Shown: positions 1-9,153 of the stretch, one piece after another
How positions within the stretch are numbered: the first letter of the stretch is position 1
How the letters are laid out: each line of letters begins with the position of its first letter
NCBI RefSeq assembly: GCF_962719845.1
Contig: NZ_CAUIYF010000002.1
Span: forward strand, 1-64,000
Length of the DNA stretch: 64,000 nucleotides
Source: Neisseria uirgultaei
GTDB taxonomy: Bacteria > Pseudomonadota > Gammaproteobacteria > Burkholderiales > Neisseriaceae
Reading direction: 5' to 3'
Notes under the pieces: model-generated
Databases searched by the model: none
Told to the model about the DNA's origin: nothing
Seen by the model: only the letters and a program-made list of their open reading frames with translations
Translations under genes and position numbers: made by a program

Positions 1-316
1 AGGCCAATGGGAAGCAGGTTTCTCCATCGGCATGACCTATATGCAGACTTTCCGCCGCATCGTTGCGCCGTAGGCATTCCGCGTCGCCGTGCCGCCTTTG
101 AGCAACGAGTTTATCGGCTTGTTCAAAAACACCTCGCTTGCCGCCGTGGTAACGGTAACGGAGCTTTTCCGTGTTGCCCAAGAGACGGCAAACCGTACTT
201 ATGACTTTTTACCGGTTTATATTGAAGCCGCATTGGTTTACTGGTGTTTCTGCAAAGTGCTGTTCCTGATTCAGGCGCGTTTGGAAAAACGCTTCGACCG
301 CTATGTCGCCAAATAA
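1..316 (+). pseudogene. Amino-acid ABC transporter permease, 3' part, with internal amber codon
   Basis: This is the C-terminal part of a polar amino-acid ABC transporter inner-membrane permease; the 5' end lies outside the window. Reading from base 2 gives the conserved EAA-loop region (EAGFSIGMTYMQTFRRIVAP), then TAG at 71-73, then AFRVAVPPLSNEFIGLFKNTS in the same frame through to TAA at 314-316. Family members have Gln at the stop position (IVxPQAxRVAxPP), so the lesion is most simply CAG to TAG. The stop falls inside the loop that docks the ATPase, so the product should be inactive unless suppressed. The ATPase gene follows after 9 bp and is intact. Confidence 0.8.
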
Positions 317-325
317 GGAGTTGTT

Positions 326-1081
326 ATGATTAAAATCCGCAATATCCGCAAAACCTTTGGCGAAAACACCATTTTGCGCGGCATCGATTTGGATGTGGGC
401 AAAGGGCAGGTGGTTGTCATCCTCGGGCCTTCCGGCTCGGGCAAAACCACGTTTTTACGCTGTTTAAACGCGCTGGAAATGCCTGAAGACGGACAAATCG
501 AGTTCGACAACGAGCGTCCGCTGAAAATTGATTTTTCCAAAAAACCAAGCAAACACGATATTTTGGCACTGCGCCGCAAGTCCGGAATGGTGTTCCAGCA
601 ATACAACCTCTTTCCGCACAAAACCGCCTTGGAAAATGTGATGGAAGGGCCGGTTGCCGTACAGGGTAAGCCTGTCGCCAAAGCGCGTGAAGAGGCTGTC
701 AAATTGCTTGAAAAAGTCGGTTTGAGCGATAAGGTTAACCTTTATCCCTACCAGCTTTCCGGCGGTCAGCAGCAGCGCGTCGGCATTGCCCGCGCATTGG
801 CGATTCAGCCCGAGCTGATGCTGTTTGACGAACCGACTTCCGCACTCGACCCCGAGTTGGTGCAAGACGTGTTGAACGCCATGAAGGAATTGGCGCGGGA
901 AGGTTGGACGATGGTTGTCGTTACCCACGAAATCAAGTTTGCGCTGGAAGTTGCCACGACCGTCGTCGTGATGGATGGCGGCGTTATCGTAGAGCAGGGC
1001 GGCCCGAAAGAGTTGTTCGACCACCCCAAACACGAACGGACGCGGAGATTTTTAAGCCAAATCCAATCTGCCAAGATTTGA
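326..1081 (+). CDS. Polar amino-acid ABC transporter ATP-binding protein
   Basis: This 251-residue cytoplasmic ATPase energises uptake of a polar amino acid (glutamine/glutamate/cystine class; substrate not decidable here). It has Walker A GPSGSGKT at residues 34-41, a Q-loop at Gln90, the signature LSGGQQQR at 143-150 and Walker B LMLFDEP at 163-169, followed by a switch His in VVVTHE. The length is typical of the GlnQ/HisP class. The start has a good AAGGAG ribosome site. It sits 9 bp after the permease reading frame and is the last gene of that operon. Because the permease carries a nonsense codon, this ATPase may have no functional partner from its own operon. Confidence 0.93.
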   Translation: MIKIRNIRKTFGENTILRGIDLDVGKGQVVVILGPSGSGKTTFLRCLNALEMPEDGQIEFDNERPLKIDFSKKPSKHDILALRRKSGMVFQQYNLFPHKTALENVMEGPVAVQGKPVAKAREEAVKLLEKVGLSDKVNLYPYQLSGGQQQRVGIARALAIQPELMLFDEPTSALDPELVQDVLNAMKELAREGWTMVVVTHEIKFALEVATTVVVMDGGVIVEQGGPKELFDHPKHERTRRFLSQIQSAKI

Positions 1082-1095
1082 TTAACCATGTGTGA

Positions 1096-1129
1096 AAAAT
1101 GCCGTCTGAAACTTTCAGACGGCATTTTT
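1096..1129. terminator. Inverted DUS pair, bidirectional terminator
   Basis: ATGCCGTCTGAA at 1099-1110 and its reverse complement at 1114-1125 form a 12-bp stem with A/T runs on both sides. It serves the convergent ABC ATPase gene (+) and pgm (-). Confidence 0.85.
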
Positions 1130-1135
1130 CTATCT

Positions 1136-2518
1136 TTACAGAGGCCAGATTAAATTTGGATTGCTTTCAATGACTGCTTTGAATTGGTTTTGAATACGCT
1201 CAATCGCTTCTTGCGTATCCGCCTCGAAGCGCAACACCAAAATCGGCGTGGTATTGGAAGCACGCATCAGTCCGAAGCCGTCGGGAAATTCAACGCGCAA
1301 GCCGTCGATGGTGATGATTTCGGTCGTACCTTCAAACTTGGCATTGGCAGCCAACTCTTCAATCACTTTGTGGCCGTTGCTGCCTTCCGGCAGGTCAATG
1401 TTGAGTTCCGGAGTGGAAATGCTTTGCGGCAGCTTGTTCAACACTTCGGACGGATTATCGAAGGCAGACAGGATTTCCAAGAGGCGTGCACCGGCATACA
1501 TGCCGTCGTCGAAGCCGAACCAGCGTTCTTTAAAGAAGATGTGTCCGCTCATTTCACCGGCAACCAGCGCGCCGGTTTTTTTCATGGCGGATTTGATGAA
1601 GCTGTGGCCGGTTTTTTCCATCACAGGTTTGCCGCCGTGTTCTTTAATCCAAGGCGTAAGCAGACGGGTGGATTTGACATCGAAAATCACTTTGGCTTTA
1701 GGATTGCGGCTTAACACGTCTTGCGCGAACAGCATCAGTTGGCGGTCGGGATAAATGATGTTGCCGTCTTTGGTGACCACGCCCAAGCGGTCGGCATCGC
1801 CGTCAAATGCCAAGCCGATTTCGGCATCGCTGTTTTTCAGCGCGGCAATCAAATCTTGCAGGTTTTTGGGTTTGGAAGGATCAGGGTGGTGGTTGGGGAA
1901 ATTGCCGTCCACTTCGCAGAAAAGCTCGGTCACTTCATTGCCCAAACCTTTGTAGAGTTTGCCTGCAAATGCGCCACCTACGCCGTTGCCTGCGTCGATA
2001 GCGATTTTCATGGGGCGTTTGAGTTTGACGTGTCCGACGATGTGGTTGCGGTATTCGCCGGAAATGTCTTTTTCGGTTACGTTGCCTTGTTTGTCGGCGG
2101 CAACAAAGCCGTCTTTCTCAACAATAGCTAAAAGTTCTTGAATGGCTTCGCCTGCGAGCGTGTCGCCGCCGAGCATCATTTTGAGACCATTGTAATCAGG
2201 CGGATTGTGGCTACCGGTAATCATCACGCCGCTGCCACCGCATTCATTAATGGCTGCGAAGTAGAGCATAGGGGTGGCAACCATGCCGACGTTGAGAACG
2301 TCGATGCTGCTGTCGGTAAAGCCGCGTTGGATGTGCTCCATCAGTTCGGGACCGCTCAAGCGTCCGTCGCGTCCGAGCGCGATGCGGGCGATGCCTTTTT
2401 CGGCGGCTTTGGCGGCGATGGCTTTGCCGATGAGATAGGCGGCTTCGTTGGTCAGGGTTTTGCCGACGATGCCACGGATGTCGTAGGCTTTGAAGATGTC
2501 GCGGGCGATGCTTGCCAT
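1136..2518 (-). CDS. pgm: Phosphoglucomutase/phosphomannomutase
   Basis: This 460-residue enzyme of the alpha-D-phosphohexomutase family interconverts hexose 1- and 6-phosphates and supplies precursors for lipooligosaccharide and other glycans. The phosphoserine loop TGSHNPP has the catalytic Ser at 103. The metal loop FDGDADR lies at 238-244, and the sugar-binding GEMSGH motif lies near residue 320. The length matches the bacterial AlgC/Pgm class. The start ATG has an AAAGGAA site upstream. It is apparently monocistronic, bounded by DUS-pair hairpins on both sides. Whether glucose or mannose phosphate is preferred cannot be read from the sequence. Confidence 0.92.
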   Translation of the reverse strand: MASIARDIFKAYDIRGIVGKTLTNEAAYLIGKAIAAKAAEKGIARIALGRDGRLSGPELMEHIQRGFTDSSIDVLNVGMVATPMLYFAAINECGGSGVMITGSHNPPDYNGLKMMLGGDTLAGEAIQELLAIVEKDGFVAADKQGNVTEKDISGEYRNHIVGHVKLKRPMKIAIDAGNGVGGAFAGKLYKGLGNEVTELFCEVDGNFPNHHPDPSKPKNLQDLIAALKNSDAEIGLAFDGDADRLGVVTKDGNIIYPDRQLMLFAQDVLSRNPKAKVIFDVKSTRLLTPWIKEHGGKPVMEKTGHSFIKSAMKKTGALVAGEMSGHIFFKERWFGFDDGMYAGARLLEILSAFDNPSEVLNKLPQSISTPELNIDLPEGSNGHKVIEELAANAKFEGTTEIITIDGLRVEFPDGFGLMRASNTTPILVLRFEADTQEAIERIQNQFKAVIESNPNLIWPL

Positions 2519-2571
2519 AAGGTTTCCTTTGTGTCCGTTTAGGAAAAACGGGCGTATTTTAACATAGCGGT

Positions 2572-2610
2572 ATGCCGTCTGAAGGCTTGCGTCCGGTTTT
2601 CAGACGGCAT
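2572..2610. terminator. Inverted DUS pair upstream of pgm
   Basis: ATGCCGTCTGAA at 2572-2583 pairs with its complement at 2599-2610. It lies between the 3' end of ppiB and the pgm start. Confidence 0.65.
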
Positions 2611-2646
2611 AGCCCGGTTACATCAAATAACATGTCGTCTGAAATA

Positions 2647-2672
2647 AAAGCAGCCTTTGTGCAGGCTGCTTT
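2647..2672 (-). terminator. ppiB terminator
   Basis: AAAGCAGCCT and AGGCTGCTTT form a 10-bp stem with a 6-base loop immediately after the ppiB stop. On the minus strand it is followed by a U-rich run. Confidence 0.75.
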
Positions 2673-2684
2673 CGGATTGCCGGT

Positions 2685-3194
2685 TTATACCGCTTCGGCT
2701 TTAATGATGATGACAGGCTCTGTCGGTACGTCGTCGTGGTAGCCGTGGCGTTTGGTGGATACGCCTTCGATGGCATCGACAACGTCAAAACCGTCGACTA
2801 CCTTGCCGAATACGGCGTAACCCCAGTCTTGTACGACGGTTCTGCCGTACATTTCTTTGGAGCGGTGGTTGAGGAAGGCATTGTCGGCAGTGTTGATGAA
2901 GAATTGCGCACTGGCGGAATGGGGGTCGGAAGTGCGCGCCATAGCGATGGTGTATTTATCGTTGGGCAGGCCGTTGGACGCTTCGTTTTGAATCGGATCG
3001 CGGGTTGCTTTTTCGTTCATGTTTTCATCCATGCCGCCGCCTTGAATCATGAAGCCTTTGATGACGCGGTGGAAGATTACGCCGTCGTAGAAGCCGTCTT
3101 TGACGTATTGTTCAAAGTTTTTGGCGGTAACTGGGGCTTTGTCGAAATCGAGTTCGATTTTGATGTCGCCTTTGTTGGTGTGCAGGATAATCAT
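2685..3194 (-). CDS. ppiB: Cyclophilin-type peptidyl-prolyl cis-trans isomerase
   Basis: This 169-residue cytoplasmic rotamase catalyses proline isomerisation during folding. The cyclophilin core is visible: [13 protein letters not shown] near residue 45 supplies the catalytic Arg, followed by [15 protein letters not shown] and VFGKVVDG. No signal peptide is present. The frame is open upstream to 3281, but the internal start at 3194 is preferred: it has an AAAGGAA site and matches the family N-terminus ([11 protein letters not shown]). It is a single gene ending in its own hairpin. Confidence 0.93.
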   Translation of the reverse strand: MIILHTNKGDIKIELDFDKAPVTAKNFEQYVKDGFYDGVIFHRVIKGFMIQGGGMDENMNEKATRDPIQNEASNGLPNDKYTIAMARTSDPHSASAQFFINTADNAFLNHRSKEMYGRTVVQDWGYAVFGKVVDGFDVVDAIEGVSTKRHGYHDDVPTEPVIIIKAEAV

Positions 3195-3299
3195 GGGTTT
3201 CCTTTCGTTGAAAATCACAGGCAAAATTGGGAGGCTTGAGGAAAATCCAATGCCGTCTGAACGGATTATGTCAGAAGGCATCGTTTTAGGGAATCGGAT

Positions 3300-4715
3300 T
3301 TACATCAGGAAGAAGTATGCCCACAGCGAAACCAGCGCGATACAGAGGATGTTCAGCAGTATGCCGACGTTCATCATTTCGCGTTGTTTGATTAAGCCCG
3401 TGCCGAATACAATCGCGTTAGGCGGTGTGGCAACCGGCAGCATGAAGGCACAAGATGCGCCGACACCGATGACGAATACCAAGACTTGTTCGGGCAGACC
3501 CATTTGCGCGGCGATGCTGGCGAAAATAGGCACAAGCAGGGCGGCAGAAGCCGTGTTACTGGTGAACTCGGTCAGGAAGATGATGAAGGCGGCAACCACG
3601 AAAATCACCAGCAATGCAGGAGAATGGGAGAATGTGGAAGCAACTTGCTGACCCAGTGCTTCAGATGCGCCGGAAGATTGCAACAGCGCACTCAGGCTGA
3701 TACCGCCGCCGAAGAGCATCAATACACCCCAGTCGGTATTGCGGGCAACTTCCTTCCATTGCGCCACGCCGAATACGACGACAGCAACGGCGGCAATCAG
3801 GGCGATAACGGTATCGGGGTTGGAAATACCGAATGCGGCTTTGATTTTGGAGCTGAATACCCAAGAGACGGCGGCGGCAAGGAAAATCAACAGTGCGATG
3901 ACGCGGTGCAGCGTCCACGGAATCGATTCGGCTTTAACTTCCACGCGCTCGTTCAAATTAGGTTTGAGGATGACGTACAGGGAGAACAGCATCAGCGGCA
4001 GAATCAACAGCATCATGGGCAGACCGAGTTTCATCCAGCTGACGAAATCGAGATTCAGGGCTTTGGCGGCAATCATGTTCGGCGGCGAACCGACCACGGT
4101 ACCCAAGCCGCCGATACTGGCGCAATAGGCAATGCCGAGCAAAACGAAGACATAGGTTTTGCGTTCTTTTTCCTGGTCGAGGTGGCTCATCATGCCCATT
4201 GCCAAAGGCAGCATCATCGCGGCGGTGGCGGTGTTGCTGATCCACATGGACAGAAAGGCGGTAACGAGGAACAACATCAAAACCGCCGCTTTCATATTGC
4301 CGCGCGACAAGCGCAGCAGGCTGACGGCGATTTTGCGGTCGAGACGCTGCATATGCAGGGCGGTGGCGAGTGCGAAACCGCCGAAGAAGATATAAATCGT
4401 CGGGTCGGCGAAACCTGCCATTGCCTTTTTGATGTCCATGTCGGGGAAACCGAGTACGACGGCGAGAATCGGCACCATCAGTGCGGTTACGGTAATGTGG
4501 ACGGCTTCGGTGAACCAAAGTGCGGCAACGAAAATCAGCAGCGCGATGCCTTTGTTGGCATCGGGGGTATAGGGCAGGATGTGGTAAATGCCGAAACAGG
4601 CGACGGCGGAAATAATGGTGGTCAGCAAACCTTTAAAGTCGGTAATCGGCTTCTGCGCACTGAGCAGCTCGACGTTTTCGGGATGCTGGGTTTTGTCCTT
4701 TGCATGCAGGTTCAT
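3300..4715 (-). CDS. DASS-family sodium/dicarboxylate symporter
   Basis: This is a 471-residue inner-membrane transporter of the divalent anion:Na+ symporter family (SLC13/CitT type), likely for C4-dicarboxylates or related anions. Multiple hydrophobic helices are evident. The two family sequence hallmarks are present: SNTATAAMMLPLA with GSPPNMIAA in the first half, and TSNTASAALLVPI with TPPNAIVFGTG in the second half, which reflect the inverted repeat of the fold. The start at 4715 has a perfect AAGGAG site. Both neighbours are on the same strand but well separated, so it is probably transcribed alone. The exact substrate is not deducible. Confidence 0.88.
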   Translation of the reverse strand: MNLHAKDKTQHPENVELLSAQKPITDFKGLLTTIISAVACFGIYHILPYTPDANKGIALLIFVAALWFTEAVHITVTALMVPILAVVLGFPDMDIKKAMAGFADPTIYIFFGGFALATALHMQRLDRKIAVSLLRLSRGNMKAAVLMLFLVTAFLSMWISNTATAAMMLPLAMGMMSHLDQEKERKTYVFVLLGIAYCASIGGLGTVVGSPPNMIAAKALNLDFVSWMKLGLPMMLLILPLMLFSLYVILKPNLNERVEVKAESIPWTLHRVIALLIFLAAAVSWVFSSKIKAAFGISNPDTVIALIAAVAVVVFGVAQWKEVARNTDWGVLMLFGGGISLSALLQSSGASEALGQQVASTFSHSPALLVIFVVAAFIIFLTEFTSNTASAALLVPIFASIAAQMGLPEQVLVFVIGVGASCAFMLPVATPPNAIVFGTGLIKQREMMNVGILLNILCIALVSLWAYFFLM

Positions 4716-4893
4716 GAATGCTCCTTTAAGGCAACAAAATCGGTTTTTCTTTTGTGTCGTGCAATTCGAAACGGTTTGCGGAACCGCCGGTTCTGCAACT
4801 GGTTCGAGTATATTTGTAATCAGATGTAGTGTAAATATATTGTAAACGATTTGTCGGTTTTGTTTATGAGATGGGATTGATATGTAAGGAGAA

Positions 4894-4927
4894 AAACAGG
4901 ATGCATCAGGGGGGATTCATCCTGTTT
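4894..4927 (-). terminator. Terminator of the 5.5-4.9 kb operon
   Basis: AAACAGGATG at 4894-4903 pairs with CATCCTGTTT at 4918-4927. On the minus strand it is followed by a U run, just past the stop of the VanZ-like gene. Confidence 0.75.
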
Positions 4928-4944
4928 GGGAGAAATAAACCGAT

Positions 4945-5304
4945 TCAGTCCGGGCGGCAGGCGGCGCGGGCGGCAAAGAGTGCGAGAACCGTACCCGCCA
5001 TATCGGCAAGGACATCGCCCAAACTGCCGGTTCTCGTTGCGGTAAACCATGCCTGCGCGCATTCGCTGCCGACGGCAAAACAGAAGGCGAACGCAATCAG
5101 GCTGCGGTAGGGGATGGGGCGGCTTTCGGTTCTGAATGCTTTGGTCAAAAGCCAGATTTGTGCGAAAAACAGGGCGAGGTGTGCGGCTTTGTCGAAATGC
5201 GGAAACGGCGGCGGCGCGGTTTCGGCGGGTCTGAGCAGCGCATAGATGCCGCCGGCAAACCACAATGCGGAAAGCAGGGTAAAGCGGTTGCGCGGCAGCT
5301 TCAT
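4945..5304 (-). CDS. VanZ-like small membrane protein
   Basis: This 119-residue integral membrane protein has about four hydrophobic segments (SALWFAGGIYALL, AHLALFFAQIWLL, IAFAFCFAVGSECAQAWF, LADMAGTVLALFAA). The pattern DKAAHLALFF and SECAQ..., RTGSLGDVLADMAG is typical of VanZ-like proteins, whose role is unclear outside glycopeptide resistance. The start at 5304 is chosen because it overlaps the upstream stop in an ATGA arrangement (coupled translation) and has GAGGAGG upstream; the open frame extending to 5388 lies inside the preceding gene. Confidence 0.7.
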   Translation of the reverse strand: MKLPRNRFTLLSALWFAGGIYALLRPAETAPPPFPHFDKAAHLALFFAQIWLLTKAFRTESRPIPYRSLIAFAFCFAVGSECAQAWFTATRTGSLGDVLADMAGTVLALFAARAACRPD

Positions 5305-5507
5305 GCTGCCTCCTCGTCCAGCCACATTTGGCAGATTTCGGACAGGCGCAGGAATTTTCCGCCGCGTGCGGCAAGTATGTCGCGCCATTGTGCCACTTCT
5401 TCGGCGGACGGTGCGTCGTCAATACTGCATTCGTATAGTAGGAAATCGATGGTTTCTTCGATGACGGGGACGGATTCGGTTTGGATAAGCTGCTTGAGTT
5501 CGGTCAT
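5301..5507 (-). CDS. Small conserved hypothetical protein
   Basis: This is a 68-residue acidic cytoplasmic protein beginning MTELKQLIQTESVP with no transmembrane segment and no domain recognised. It is supported by the 4-bp ATGA overlap with the VanZ-like gene and by its position between two terminators, which together suggest a two-gene operon. No function can be assigned. Confidence 0.55.
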   Translation of the reverse strand: MTELKQLIQTESVPVIEETIDFLLYECSIDDAPSAEEVAQWRDILAARGGKFLRLSEICQMWLDEEAA

Positions 5508-5534
5508 GACTGTTCGGATATGGAAATCGGGGAA

Positions 5535-5563
5535 ATGCCGTCTGAAAAGGCTTCAGACGGCAT
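5535..5563. terminator. Inverted DUS pair after pth
   Basis: DUS 5535-5546 and its complement 5552-5563 enclose a 5-base loop between the pth stop and the next minus-strand gene. Confidence 0.75.
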
Positions 5564-5567
5564 CGGG

Positions 5568-6146
5568 TCATTTGCTGTGCAGGAAACGTGTTGCTTCTTC
5601 CCATTTGCCGGAAATGATGTCGGGTATGGCTTGCAGGGATTTGGCGATGGCATCGTCAATCTGTCGGCGGTGTTCCGCGCTGGGTTTGTTCAGGACATAG
5701 CCGACGACGAGGTTGCGGTCGCCCGGGTGGCCGATGCCGAGGCGCAGGCGGTAATAGTCGGCCGTGCCGAGCCGTGCCTGAATGTCTTTCAAGCCGTTGT
5801 GTCCGCCGTTGCCGCCGCCGAGTTTGAATTTAATCCTGCCGCAAGGGATGTCGAGTTCGTCGTGGACGACGAGGATTTCTTCGGGTTTGATTTTGTAGAA
5901 CTGTGCAAGCGCGGCAACCGCCTGTCCGGAACGGTTCATGAACGTGGCCGGTTTGAGCAGCCAAACATCGCCGTCGGGCAGGGCGGCGCGGGCAACTTCG
6001 CCGAAGAATTTTTTTTCTTCTTTAAACGAAGCCTTCCACTTCCAAGCCAGTTCGTCGAGGAACCAAAAACCCGCATTGTGGCGGGTCTGTTCGTATTCTT
6101 TGCCCGGGTTGCCCAAGCCGACAACCATTTTGATTGTGTTTGACAT
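5568..6146 (-). CDS. pth: Peptidyl-tRNA hydrolase
   Basis: This 192-residue cytoplasmic esterase releases peptides from prematurely dissociated peptidyl-tRNA. The catalytic His23 lies in [14 protein letters not shown]; Asn71 (PATFMN) and Asp96 (VVHDELDI) complete the active site, and [11 protein letters not shown] follows. The length is standard for Pth1. In many proteobacteria pth adjoins rplY-prs; here those genes are about 57 kb away in the window, so the cluster has split. DUS-pair hairpins bound it on both sides. Confidence 0.96.
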   Translation of the reverse strand: MSNTIKMVVGLGNPGKEYEQTRHNAGFWFLDELAWKWKASFKEEKKFFGEVARAALPDGDVWLLKPATFMNRSGQAVAALAQFYKIKPEEILVVHDELDIPCGRIKFKLGGGNGGHNGLKDIQARLGTADYYRLRLGIGHPGDRNLVVGYVLNKPSAEHRRQIDDAIAKSLQAIPDIISGKWEEATRFLHSK

Positions 6147-6169
6147 GATATTTTCCGTGTTTCTGCCGA

Positions 6170-6196
6170 ATGCCGTCTGAAGGCTTCAGACGGCAT
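6170..6196. terminator. Inverted DUS pair after rnfH
   Basis: DUS 6170-6181 and complement 6185-6196 separate the ratA-rnfH pair from pth. Confidence 0.75.
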
Positions 6197-6198
6197 GG

Positions 6199-6477
6199 TT
6201 ATTCTTCCTGATTTTGAACGCGTTTGCGGCGCGCTTCTTTGGGGTCGATCAACAGCGGGCGGTACACTTCGATGCGGTCGCCGTCGCGCAGCGGCGTGTC
6301 GTCTTTGACGGCTTTGCCGAAAATGCCCAAAGGCGCGGAATGCAGGTTTAAATCTTCAAATATGCCGTCCAAACCGCTTTGCAGTGCGGCGGCGCGGACG
6401 GTTGTTCCCTCGGCAAGCTGCATCGTTTTCAAAACCTGTCGGTCGGGCAGCCCGTACACAATCTCAATTTCAAGCAT
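6199..6477 (-). CDS. rnfH: RnfH family protein
   Basis: This 92-residue protein of the RnfH/UPF0125 family has a ubiquitin-like beta-grasp fold and unknown biochemical role. The opening [15 protein letters not shown] and the later GIFGK...[13 protein letters not shown] are family hallmarks. Its start lies 8 bp inside the upstream ratA-like gene, so the two are translationally coupled, the usual arrangement of this pair in proteobacteria. The basic, Lys/Arg-rich C-terminus ([11 protein letters not shown]) is also typical. Confidence 0.88.
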   Translation of the reverse strand: MLEIEIVYGLPDRQVLKTMQLAEGTTVRAAALQSGLDGIFEDLNLHSAPLGIFGKAVKDDTPLRDGDRIEVYRPLLIDPKEARRKRVQNQEE

Positions 6478-6907
6478 AACGGCGATCCGCCTCTTTAACG
6501 AACGCCTCGACCAGCGTGGCGGAAAGGTGGTTGAAGACGGGGGAAATCATGGCTGAAAGGATGGCGTTGGAAAAATCGTATTCCAAATTGAATTCGATTT
6601 TGCACATATCGTCGCCCAAATCGATAAATTTCCACGTTCCACGTAAGGTTTTGAACGGGCCTTCGAGCAGTTCCATACGGATTTCCCTGCCCGGAATGTT
6701 GCGGTTGTGCGTGGCGAATGATTGGCGAACGTGCATATAGTCCATAAACAGCCGCGCCTTCAGTTCGTTGCCGTTGCGCCCGATGACCTCGGTTTTGCTG
6801 TACCACGGCAGAAAGTGCGGATAGTCTTCAACCTTGTCGACCAGCTCGAACATTTTGTTCGCGCCGTGCAGCACCAAGATGTTTTTTTCAACTTTTTTCA
6901 CAGGCAT
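6470..6907 (-). CDS. ratA: RatA/Coq10-like START-domain protein
   Basis: This 145-residue protein of the polyketide-cyclase/START superfamily has the motif [11 protein letters not shown] followed by [17 protein letters not shown] at the C-terminus, both typical of YfjG/RatA. E. coli RatA has been described as a toxin inhibiting 70S formation; the mitochondrial homologue Coq10 binds ubiquinone, and which role applies here is not evident. The start at the second Met (6907, MPVKKVEK) is preferred over 6913 by alignment. It is coupled to rnfH by an 8-bp overlap. Confidence 0.85.
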   Translation of the reverse strand: MPVKKVEKNILVLHGANKMFELVDKVEDYPHFLPWYSKTEVIGRNGNELKARLFMDYMHVRQSFATHNRNIPGREIRMELLEGPFKTLRGTWKFIDLGDDMCKIEFNLEYDFSNAILSAMISPVFNHLSATLVEAFVKEADRRYA

Positions 6908-7040
6908 CACCAATGCGGGCGTGTATTTGAAGGGCGGTATTATAGCGGTTTAATTTTAAACCGGTACAGCCTTGCCCCGTTCTGATTTCAATTTAAACCG
7001 CCATATCGCAGATTCGCAAAAACCGATACGGCTTTTGCGT

Positions 7041-7074
7041 TTCAGACGGCATTGATCGGAAAATGCCGTCTGAA
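7041..7074. repeat. Inverted DUS pair, complement first
   Basis: TTCAGACGGCAT at 7041-7052 is followed by ATGCCGTCTGAA at 7063-7074. This is the reverse order to most pairs in the window but can still form a 12-bp stem. Confidence 0.7.
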
Positions 7075-7086
7075 AACAAGATGGGA

Positions 7087-7112
7087 AAACGGCAGCTTGC
7101 GGGCTGCCGTTT
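7087..7112 (-). terminator. ftsH terminator
   Basis: AAACGGCAGC at 7087-7096 pairs with GCTGCCGTTT at 7103-7112, just downstream of the ftsH stop. Confidence 0.75.
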
Positions 7113-7122
7113 GTTCGGGGAG

Positions 7123-9090
7123 TTAAGCCTTGTTTTCAGGCTGCTGCTCGGACTCTGTCGAAGCGGTGTCTGCCGGGGCAGGTGCTTCGGTTTTTTCCTG
7201 AGTTGGAGCGTGCGGCGCGTTATCTTCCGCCGCGTCCGCATTCTCGCGCAAGTTGTGGCTGTAATCCTTGGGCGGGCTGGGTTGTTTGCCTGCCATAATC
7301 TCCAATACCTGATCGCGGTCGATGGTTTCCCATTCCATCAGGGCTTTGCACATCGTTTCCATCTTGTCGCGGTTTTCATCAAGGATTTTGTAGGCAACCT
7401 GATACTGCTCGTCCAAAATCCGGCGGATTTCCGCGTCGATGTCCTGCTGGGTTTTCTCGGAAATGTTTTGCGAACGGGTTACGCTGCGCCCCAAGAAGAC
7501 TTCGCCTTCGTTTTCCGCATAAACCATCACGCCCATTTTGTCGCTCATGCCGTAGCGCGTTACCATCTCGCGCGCCATTTGGGTTGCGCGTTCGAAATCG
7601 TTGGATGCACCGGTAGAGATGCGTCCGACGAAGATGTCTTCGGCAATCCGTCCGCCGAACAGGATGGAGAGCTGGCTTAACAACTGATCTTTATACATAC
7701 TGATGCGGTCACGCTCCGGAAGCTGCCAGGTCAGACCCAGTGCCCGTCCGCGCGGCATAATGGTTACTTTGTGGACGGGGTCGGTAAAGGGCAGGCTTTC
7801 GGCAACAATCGCGTGTCCGGACTCATGATACGCCGTCGCACGTTTTTCGTCTTCGTGCATCACCATACTGCGGCGTTCCGGACCCATATAGATTTTGTCT
7901 TTGGCATCTTCAAAATCGCTCTGATCGACTTTGACTTTGTTGCGGCGGCCGGCAAACAGGGCGGCTTCGTTGACCAAGTTCGCCAAATCCGCGCCGGAAA
8001 AACCCGGCGTGCCGCGTGCCAGGGACATCAAATCTACGGATTCGTCCAAAGGCACTTTTTGGGCATGGACTTTCAAAATCTGTTCGCGCCCGCGGATATC
8101 GGGTAAGGGGACAACCACTTGGCGGTCGAAGCGACCGGGCCGCTGCAATGCCGGATCGAGTACGTCGGGACGGTTGGTTGCCGCAATCACAATCACAGTC
8201 TGATTGCTTTCAAAACCGTCCATTTCAACCAACAATTGGTTTAATGTTTGCTCGCGCTCATCATTGCCGCCGCCCAATCCTGCGCCGCGTTGGCGGCCGA
8301 CTGCGTCGATTTCATCAATAAAGATGATACAGGGAGCGTTTTTCTTCGCCTGCTCGAACATATCGCGGACGCGGCTCGCACCGACACCGACGAACATTTC
8401 GACAAAGTCGGAACCTGAAATGCTGAAGAACGGCACGCCGGCTTCGCCTGCAATGGCTTTTGCCAGCAGGGTTTTACCGGTTCCCGGGCTGCCCGCCAGC
8501 AGGATGCCGCGCGGCACGCGGCCGCCGAGGCTTTGATAGCGGTTCGGCGCTTTGAGGTAATCGACGATTTCCTGCACTTCTTCTTTGGCTTCGTCGCAGC
8601 CGGCGACATCGGCAAAGGTCACTTTGTTGGCATCTTTGTCCAGCAGGCGGGCGCGGCTTTTGCCGAAGGAGAATGCGCCGCCTTTTCCGCCGCCGCCTGT
8701 CTGCATACGCATAAAGTAGAACCATGCGCCAATCAGCAGCAGGACGGGCAGCAGGCTGTAAAACAGGGCAGTCAGCGCGCTCGGTTTTTCTTCCGGCGTT
8801 ACTTTTACGCGGACGTTTTTGTCGAGCAGCGTTTTAATTAGGTTGTCGTCCAAAGGCGCGTTGGTGAAGAAGGTGCTTTTGTCGGCGCGCTCGCCTTTAA
8901 TCAGGTAACCGCTGACGACGGATCCTTCGATGTTGACGCCGGATACTTCGCCGTTGTTGACCTGTTGGATGAACTGAGAATATTCGATTTGTCCGTTGTC
9001 TTCTTTTTTACCGTCTAAAGCGTTGAACGCAGCCATCAGGCCGATACCCAAGGCGACCCAGACAAGGATTGATTTAAAGGTGTTCCCCAC
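7123..9090 (-). CDS. ftsH: ATP-dependent zinc metalloprotease FtsH
   Basis: This 655-residue inner-membrane AAA+ protease degrades membrane and short-lived cytoplasmic proteins. It has two N-terminal transmembrane segments (about residues 5-22 and 106-125) flanking a periplasmic domain. The AAA module has Walker A GSPGTGKT at 200-207, Walker B IIFIDE at 255-260 and an Arg-finger region RPGRFDR. The zinc protease motif HESGH lies at 422-426. The C-terminal tail is Pro/Glu/Ala-rich and low complexity. rlmE lies upstream on the same strand, as in E. coli rlmE-ftsH. Confidence 0.97.
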   Translation of the reverse strand: MGNTFKSILVWVALGIGLMAAFNALDGKKEDNGQIEYSQFIQQVNNGEVSGVNIEGSVVSGYLIKGERADKSTFFTNAPLDDNLIKTLLDKNVRVKVTPEEKPSALTALFYSLLPVLLLIGAWFYFMRMQTGGGGKGGAFSFGKSRARLLDKDANKVTFADVAGCDEAKEEVQEIVDYLKAPNRYQSLGGRVPRGILLAGSPGTGKTLLAKAIAGEAGVPFFSISGSDFVEMFVGVGASRVRDMFEQAKKNAPCIIFIDEIDAVGRQRGAGLGGGNDEREQTLNQLLVEMDGFESNQTVIVIAATNRPDVLDPALQRPGRFDRQVVVPLPDIRGREQILKVHAQKVPLDESVDLMSLARGTPGFSGADLANLVNEAALFAGRRNKVKVDQSDFEDAKDKIYMGPERRSMVMHEDEKRATAYHESGHAIVAESLPFTDPVHKVTIMPRGRALGLTWQLPERDRISMYKDQLLSQLSILFGGRIAEDIFVGRISTGASNDFERATQMAREMVTRYGMSDKMGVMVYAENEGEVFLGRSVTRSQNISEKTQQDIDAEIRRILDEQYQVAYKILDENRDKMETMCKALMEWETIDRDQVLEIMAGKQPSPPKDYSHNLRENADAAEDNAPHAPTQEKTEAPAPADTASTESEQQPENKA

Positions 9091-9153
9091 TTAGCAAGGC
9101 TCCATAATTGAGGTGTAAAACGGAAATGATTGTAAAACACGCCGTCTGTATTG

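Noticed and set aside
464..1033. Long antisense frames over abc, pgm, norM, clpA, purA and others
   Set aside because: High GC and codon bias create long shadow frames; the opposite strand encodes clear protein families in each case.
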